Positions 1 to 7,300 of a DNA stretch of 11,212 nucleotides are shown piece after piece. The stretch is from contig JWZX01000742.1 of assembly GCA_001275005.1 (NCBI GenBank), forward strand, positions 1 to 11,212, written 5' to 3'. Below the pieces are notes generated by a model. The model ran no database searches and was not told the DNA's origin. It was given only the letters and a program-made list of their open reading frames with translations. Position numbers and translations under genes: made by a program. How positions within the stretch are numbered: the first letter of the stretch is position 1; every line of letters starts with the position of its first letter. The stretch is from Chrysochromulina tobinii (lineage: Eukaryota; Haptophyta; Prymnesiales; Chrysochromulinaceae).

Positions 1-289
1 ATGGAGATGTGTGTCTCCGTGTGCTCTGTAGGTTCGCTTTCTGGAAAACTCTCTTCAGCAACGCGCTCTTCTCTGCTCTGCTCTCTCACCCAAGCCCCTT
101 GGAACGAGTGTGCTTTCCTTTCATGTCCTTTGAGAAACTCGAACGCTATGACCAACGTCTGCCGCCGTGACGGGCTTCTTGTTTCGTCGACTGATGTTTC
201 TTTTTCGCTTTGCGTTGACACTCTCGGGGAGAAACAGTACCGTCTCTTCTCTTTGACCCGGCACACTCAAGCTGTTGCTGTTGGATTTC
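1..289 (+). other. 5' flank or untranslated region of the first gene
   Basis: This stretch is less GC-rich than the rest and rich in C/T tracts on the plus strand (for example around 60-125 and 176-250). A frame is open from base 1 to 315, but its product has no recognisable features and is in a different frame from the next exon. In the frame of that exon a TGA stands at 254-256, so coding either starts at the ATG at 290 or enters through an acceptor after 256. I read the block as 5' untranslated/promoter DNA or the tail of an upstream intron; I cannot decide which. Confidence 0.35.
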
Positions 290-953
290 ATGGTCCTCGA
301 TGTCCCAGGTGGTGACAGTGCTGAAGGAATGGCCATCGTCGAGCGTGCCAACGTGATGAAGGCTGCCGGGAGCTACGGTGCCACCTCTGAGTTCCTCGCG
401 CCGAAGCCAAGCTTCTTCAACATCCTCTACACGCACCCCAAATTCGGAGCGAGTGCGTACCTCGCCTTGCAGCGCGGCGCCTGAGCGCGCCGCCGACTCC
501 ACTGTTTGCGCCTCACTCGCGTTGGCACCCTCTGTTTGCTGCTGTGCCGTCGCAGTGCCGCAGTGGGGTGAGGTGCAACATCGCATCAAGTACACCGAGC
601 CCATCGCGCTGCTGCCGAATTTGAATAGCGTGAAGGGTGCTGCGATCGACCCTGCGCTGCGCCGTGCTACGCGCGTACCGTGGGGGCAGGGGCAGTCGTC
701 CTCCGCCTTCCTGCCCCTGCATCTGACACAGCTGCCGAGCAGCCCGCTTGGCAAGCACCCTGCGCCGACGCCCGAAATGCCAGTGGTGGACAACTACTCA
801 GCTTTAGGCAAGGTGCCGTACCATCAGAGCGCACCAGAGAGCCTCAATCCATGGGTGCGCAACCCGCCGCACAGAGCGAGCACGCGCCAGATCTACGAGC
901 GGTTGTACGGACCGGAGAAAAAGGTGCCCCAAAAGTCCAAGGGTGTGCTGTGA
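290..953 (+). CDS. Small two-exon gene, function unknown (186 codons)
   Basis: Model: exon 1 is 290-452 and exon 2 is 556-953, joined across a GT-AG intron (453-555). The split codon a+tg becomes ATG, and the joined frame runs 186 codons to the TGA at 951-953. Unspliced, the first frame would stop at 482-484. The product begins MVLDVPGGDSAEG and is polar and rich in Pro, Tyr and Trp in its second half (for example PYHQ, NPWVRNPP, YERLYGPEKK), ending in a basic tail. It has no signal peptide, membrane segment or low-complexity repeat, and its composition is unlike the next gene, which argues that it is a conserved ordinary protein. I do not recognise the family. The short Pro/Tyr/Trp motifs recall cilium or flagellum microtubule-associated proteins, but that is only an impression. 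The start is uncertain because an upstream exon is possible. A further in-phase 57-bp intron (675-731) is conceivable. Confidence 0.55.
453..555 (+). other. Intron of the first gene (103 bp, GT-AG)
   Basis: Donor GTGCGT at 453 and acceptor ..GTCGCAG at 555, with a pyrimidine-rich stretch (CCCTCTGTTTGCTGCTG) before it. Splicing removes an in-frame stop at 482-484 and connects two frames in phase. The closer AG at 562-563 would break the frame. Confidence 0.6.
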
Positions 954-1347
954 CACTGTGTCACCGGCGTCTCCACCGTCGTCGACATACTGCTATGACG
1001 TGGGTAATGTCGTGTGAAGGCAACACATACTGTACAAGTACTATACTCGAAAAATACATATGATGCAGGTATTAATGTCTTTCTATCATCTTAAACGGCA
1101 TCCGGCCATCGGGCGATGGGGCCAATTTAAGATATGGAGTGTGGATGTTCGCAGTGCGAAACATGTGTGTTTCCGGGGTTTGTCCGATGCGTTTAAGTAC
1201 ATGTGACGAGGGAGACAACTTTGCGTCGACGCGAAATGACATGCCTCATCAAGACGAAAGTCGCCGACCGCGAGAGTCTCCTGGGTGGACGGATCGCTAT
1301 AGGCGTCCTTTCCGCTGACGCGATTCTTCCTCACCAGTGCGGCGCTG
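954..1347. other. Intergenic region between the first and second genes
   Basis: These 394 bases hold no convincing gene. The segment at about 1015-1095 is markedly AT-rich for this window (GTACAAGTACTATACTCG, then an A run and TACATATGATG). It lies between the first gene's stop and the second gene's start, so it is the natural place for the first gene's 3' processing signals and the second gene's promoter. No poly(A) signal or TATA box can be named with confidence. In the frame of the second gene a TAG at 1300-1302 closes the upstream region. Confidence 0.5.
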
Positions 1348-4300
1348 ATGAAGCGCCACGAGCCGTGGGAATGGGACAGCGATCCAACCACCGAGGAGCT
1401 CCCCATGTCATTTAACGTCCACCGAGCGTCTCCCGCCGCTGCATGCAAAGAGCCCCCTGCGGCCACTCTGCAGCATGGTGCTTATGGCCGCCGCGAGAGT
1501 GCCGCGCGCGCCAACGCGTCACGCCCACTGCTCTCCTCGCTGCCCTCCTCTCATCCACCGCCGTCCCAGTCGAGCGACTCGCCACCAAGCAAGATGAAGG
1601 TAGCGCGCCCTCCGCTTGCCTGGGAGATGGAGCCCCCGCCGTCTAGGCGGCCACGGACTCGCGCCCTGGGGAGTGACGCGCTCAGTGAGCCTCTGCTGCT
1701 CCCTCTTCTCTCCGCATCGATGCATGCAACGCCTGTGACGACGCCGGACGCGGAGGCGGCCAGCGAGGGCGTGCGGGAGTACCGGCTGGGGCCCGAACAA
1801 CCTCCCACCGCGACGAAGATAACGCCGATGCCGACGGCAGCGACGCCGGCCGCGGCGGCAAGATCGGTGCATGCATCGCCCGCGACGACGACGCCCGCTC
1901 GCGCTGGGGACGCGCTGTTCTCATGGGCGTCGTCATGTGCTCCGGCCCCGGTCTCTCCCAAATTAGGGTCGGTCTCTCCGGCCTGTGAAGTCAGCTTCCG
2001 ATCTGTGAAGTCAGCTCCGGCCCCGGTCTCGTTGGCCTCGTCGTCGTCCTACAACTTCTCTTCGACCTCTGTCTCCCCTGGCGACCCCTTCTCCCCGACT
2101 TGCCCAACGCCGCGCCCGTGGCGTGACGCATGCTCGATGTCGGGACGGATGCATGCTCGAGAAGGCCTCGACGAAACCGTGCAGCATGCATGCTCGACGT
2201 CGGGACGGATGCATGCCCGAGAAGGCCTCGACGAAACCGTGCAGCATGCATGCTCGACGTCGGGACGGATGCATGCTCGAGAAGGCCTCGACGAAACCGT
2301 GCAGCATGCAATGCAGATCGCCATGCGCGAGGCCGCAAGCGCCAAACCGCGCCGACAGCGCCCGGCGCCTCCTCCGAACCTCGACGAAACCGTCCAGGCC
2401 GCGATGCATGCGGCGCCTCCTCCGAACCTCGACGAAACCGTCCAGGCCGCGATGCATGCGGCGCCTCCTCCGAACCTCGACGAAACCGTCCAGGCCGCGA
2501 TGCATGCGGCGCCTCCTCCGAACCTCGACGAAACCGTCCAGGCCGCGATGCATGCGGCGCCTCCTCCGGACCTCATAGACTTATTGGCATCCCCTGACCT
2601 CCTGCCGAAGTTGGGTGCGTCGGTACCCGACGCCTTTGCAGAGCTCCTCCTCTTCCCACAGCTACCGCCCACGACGGCGCTCAAGTCCAAGCCGCCGTCG
2701 CTCCCTTCCAAATTAGGAAGCGACGCAAGCATGAATGCGACCTCGAGGCGATCTGTGAAGTCAGATTCCACTGTGAAGTCAGCTTCCACTGTGAAGGGGT
2801 CGCCTCTGAGGGCAGCTGTCGCCGCAGGACGCGCCGACGCGAGCGCCGCCTCGCCCACGGCAGCGCCTACGTCCACGACGGTGCTACCCTTCTTCGATTT
2901 GCTGCGCCTGGACGGTGAGCAGACGATCCCGTCGTACGAAGCGCCGAGCGCGCCCGATACGGCGCTCGAGGTGCCGCCGCCGCCGCCGCCGCCCGCCCGC
3001 CCATCGGCGACTCCGATGGCCAATCTCGCGCCCGATCTCGCGCCCGATCTGGCGTCCAATCTCGCGTCAAATCTCGCGTCCGATCTCGCGTGCGATCTCC
3101 CGTGGAGCTCGACGCAGGCCGAGGCGCCTTCGGGCGTCGTGGCGGGCGCCTCGCCAGCTTCCGTAGCCTCCGCGGCCACGGCAGCCGCGGCATCCCTGGG
3201 CGTCGTGGCGGGCGCCTCGGCATCCCTGGCAACCTTGGCGACCCTCCGGCTGCCCCCCGAGATGCACGACGAGATCCGGCTGCCCCCCGAGGATGACACC
3301 GACACCGAGAGCGCCGACTTGAGCGGCGACGAGTGGTCGGCGCTGTCCGAGGCGGGCGCTGAGAGCGGCTTCGACTCCGCGGCAGAGGACTCGAGCTCCC
3401 GAATCTCCATCGTCGGAGATGCCATCTCGCGCCGTCTGGACGCGAGCGCCGTCTCGAGCGCTCGAGCGCCGTCTCGAGCGCCGATCTCGCCCGAGTGGGG
3501 GGCGGCGTCCGGCGACTCGTTTTGCTCCGAGGGCTCGTGGCAGAGCGCCAAGCAGATGTGCGCGCAGGAGTCGACTCATTTTAGGCACGAGGCCGAGGCG
3601 AGCCATGTTAGGCAGGTGAAGGTGGTCGCTCAACTCGGCGCTCCCGTCGTCTGCCCAACGGCCGCGCTCAACTCGGCGCGCGATCGCCCGGCACGGCGCG
3701 GCGAGGTTCGTCACGAGGCTCGTTCGGACGACGAGGACGCTGATGACATTGATGACGAGACCGAGCTGTGGAAGGGCGCGCTGCGTGCCGAGTTGAGCCC
3801 TTCACACCGTCGCCACGTCCGCACCCCCGAGGTCAGCCCTTCGCCTCGTCGCCACCTTCGCACGCCCTCGGCTGAGGACGAGGAGTTGCCTAATATGGAC
3901 GAGGTGGATGAGCGATGCCCTCGCTCGATGCCCTCGCTCCCGTTTGCGGCGTGTGCGCCCACGTACCTGCGCTCGACGCTCGGCACGGCGCTCGGTTCAC
4001 AGTCGCATTCACAGCGGGACACGCGCGCGGCAGGCGGCGGTGCCCGATACGACGCGGCGCACGTGGGGGCGGAGGGTGTGAACGCCCGATACGGCGCTGC
4101 GGCGCGCGCCGAGGAGCCCGATCTCGTGGATGAGGAGATCGAGATGGTCGAGATCCCCTCGGCTGACGAAGCTGACGAAGCCGTGGATGAGAGCGAGTTT
4201 TGGCTCGTCGAGGGTCTGATGGAGTGGCGAGGGGGGTCCATCTCCGCGCTCGAGGTGGCCGAGATCGCGATCGAGATTGCGCGGCAGGCGCGGCGGGCGC

Positions 4301-7300
4301 GGCAGGCGCGGCGGGCGGCGGTGCAGCTGGGAGCTCGCGAAGGCGCTCAGTACGACGCTCTCAAAGGCGCTCAGTACGACGCTCGCGATGGCGCGGCAGC
4401 TGCGAGGGAAGTCGACGGCGAGGAGGAGTTGCCTAATATGGACGACGAGGACTGCCCCGAGGCCCAGGGGCAGCTTCGAGCGCTTGTGTGCGCGACGGCC
4501 CACTTGTCGCCGCCCGAGAGCGTCGTACTGAGCGTGATGGACCCCCCGCCGCCGCCTCCGCGGCACTCCTCCACCTCTCCATCGTCGTCGTCGTCATCAT
4601 CATCATCATCAACCGCCTCAAAAGCTGCCTCCACAGCGCCGTATCGGGCGTTCACACCCTCCGCCTCAAAAGCAGCCTCCACAGCGGACGATGGATTGGT
4701 GGGGGTGCTCCGGCTTGGACGGATCGAATGCCCTTTGTATGGACGCAAGACGCCCGTCCTTCATGTTCAGGGTGCCGAGCTGCCTAATATGGACACCGAG
4801 CTGCCTAAAATGGACGCCGAGCTTCCTAATATGGACGCAGTCACGGCTGAAGGCGCTGAGGCTCACCAAGGTCGCGGGGCGTCCTATTACGTCCTGCCGA
4901 CGAGCGACGGCAGCCTCGTCTGCTTCACACTCGCGCCCGGGACGGCGCCGGCGGCTTGCGCGGCGCTGTACTGAGCGGCTCGGCTCGAACCTGAGTGCCA
5001 CTCTGATAGCGCCTGATTGCGCCTGATTGCGCCTGATGAGCTCCTTCATCAGGTACAAGTGGCTGGGCTCGCGCGCCACCCTTATGTCATGGTCCATCCC
5101 GCTGTGGGAAGATGAGAGCATGCTCACCGCGCCGCCCGTGCAGGTGAATGCGCCTGAGTGCACCTGATTGCAACCTGAGTGCTCCTGAGTGCACCATGAT
5201 GACCTCTGATGGCACCAGTGATTGACGATGAATCGACCTGTCACTGACGACCTCTGATGACCTCAGATGACCTCAGATGACCTCTGATGACCTCTGATGA
5301 CCTATGATGACCTCTGATGGCCCCAGCAATTGACGAATCGGCCCGTCACAGATGGTGGAGGCCGGCCCGCGTCTCGTCAATGCCATCCACTCGTCATCAC
5401 GCGCCCTGCAGCACGTGATGCTCGGGACGGCGCGCGCGGTCGCCCTCTCATGCTCGGTCCTCTCGTATGGCGCGCACAAGCTGCAGGCGGCACAGGCGCG
5501 CCGTGCCGAGCGCCCGCCGCCGCCGCTGCCGCCGCGCCAGCCGCGCCAGCCGCTCCTGCCGCAGCTCGTTGATGAGGAGCGCCATCAGCCGCAGCTCGTT
5601 GATGAGGAGCGTCATCAACCAAACGGCCACGCGGCGTCCGAGGGCGCGCCCATCACGGCGCCTGCGGCTGCGGAGCTCCTCCGCGCTTCGTCAAAAGAGG
5701 ACGGCGGCGCCTCCGCATCGCCCGCGACGGCGCCCGCGTCTCCAGGCAGACTGAAAGCGAAAGGGAGCGATGGCGGCGGCGGGAGTTGCGGCAAGGGCGC
5801 TCAGATTCGTCAAGGGCTCGAGAGGACGCGTGTATACCTGCAGCACGTGGCACTCGTGTCGGATTGCATCGGGCGCTCGGTGCTGCACGGGGGCAAGCAT
5901 GTACTCCGGTAATGGCCACTAATGACCTCTGATGACCACTAATGACCTCTGAGTACCTCTGATTACCTCTGAATAACTTCTGAGGGCCTGCCTGATTGCG
6001 TCCCTCATCAGGTACACTGCGCACGCCGCCTCCCACGCGGCCCTCGCGATGGTGCCCGCGGGGGCGCCCGAGACGGCGCTCGGCCAGATCTGGCGAGATC
6101 GCATCTCGTCGCCGCTCCGAGGCAGCTCGGCGCGAGCTGCCGGTTTCGTCAGACGCTCGGGGGCGGTCGACGTCCTCAGCCACGGAGGTGCGCTTGATGG
6201 CGCTTGATGATCACCTCTCAGATCACACCTCGGACTGCCTTTTCACACCTCGGACTGCCTTTTCACACCTCGGAATGACTCTTCACACCTCGGAATGACT
6301 CTTCACACCTCGGAATGACTCTTCACACCTCGGACTGCCTCTGACGACGTCTGCGTAGCCTCTTCACACCTTGCCTGTTCACACAGGGCGGGCCCTCGTT
6401 GCCGCGGCCGACACGGCAGTCGTCGCGCGCAGCCTCATGTACAGCTCCGTCCGGCAGGTGCGATCTCCCTTGATTGTCCTTGATTGTCCTTGATGGCACT
6501 CGTCGCGCGCAGCCTCATGTACAGCTCCGTTCGGCAGGCAACCTCCGACCTCACGAGCGCCGTCTTGGGCGCGGACGCGGGCTCGGTGGTGGCCGAAGGG
6601 CTCGACACGATCGTCGCGGCCCAGGCGAGCCGCTCTCGCCTCGAACCTAAGATGGACCCTGCCTTGCATGTATGTGCTCACCACGGCGCCCTCTCCCCTC
6701 GTTGCGTCGCACACACAGGCGACGCTCTCGTCTGTCACGTGCACCGGCGTCGGATGGCTCCTGCAGGCGAGTTCTGAGTACCTCTGAGTACTTCTGATGA
6801 CCTCTGATGACCTCTGATGACCTCTGATGACCTCTGATGAACTCTGATGACCTCTGATGAACTCTGATGACCTCTGATGAACTCTGATGACCTCTGATTG
6901 CAGGCGAGCTCCTCCGCGTCGCTCGCCAATAATCTTCTCTACGTGGGCATCAAGAGAGGCTCGACCGAGGCCGTCGTTCGTCACTTCGGACCGGCCCTTG
7001 GTGCGGTCACAGTGGAGGGCTTGGATAGCCTCTCGATGCATGGACTCTCTACCCATGGGCTCTCACAGCTGCCTCTCTCCTCGGTGCGTGGCTGATTGCC
7101 TCTGATGACCTCTGATGACCTCTCTCCTCGGTGCGTGGCTGATGGCCTCTGATGACGTCCCTCATCAGGTCTCATCGGTAGGCTGGGCCCTCTCCGGATG
7201 CCACGTGGCCGACCAGCTGATTGCCTCTGATGACGTCCCTCATCAGGTCTCATCGGTAGGCTGGGCCCTCTCCGGATGCCACGTGGCCGACCAGCGTCGC

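Noticed and set aside
453-472. 20-bp intron using the CAG at 470-472
   Set aside because: Too short for a spliceosomal intron; the 103-bp alternative has a better pyrimidine tract and correct phase.
2125-2568. Tandem repeats as a CRISPR array
   Set aside because: Units are head to tail without unique spacers and keep an open reading frame.
2049-3551. 500-codon minus-strand open frame opposite exon 1
   Set aside because: It mirrors the tandem repeats of the plus strand and arises from GC-rich codons; the plus frame is longer and leads in phase into a chain of exons.
3067-4241. Other long antisense or alternate frames in exon 1
   Set aside because: All are Arg/Pro/Ser-rich shadows with no domain, as expected from high GC and repeats.
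6777-6900. TGATGACCTC array as a centromere, telomere or regulatory-site array
   Set aside because: Equivalent arrays occur between phase-matched splice sites in eight other introns, so intron content is the simpler explanation.
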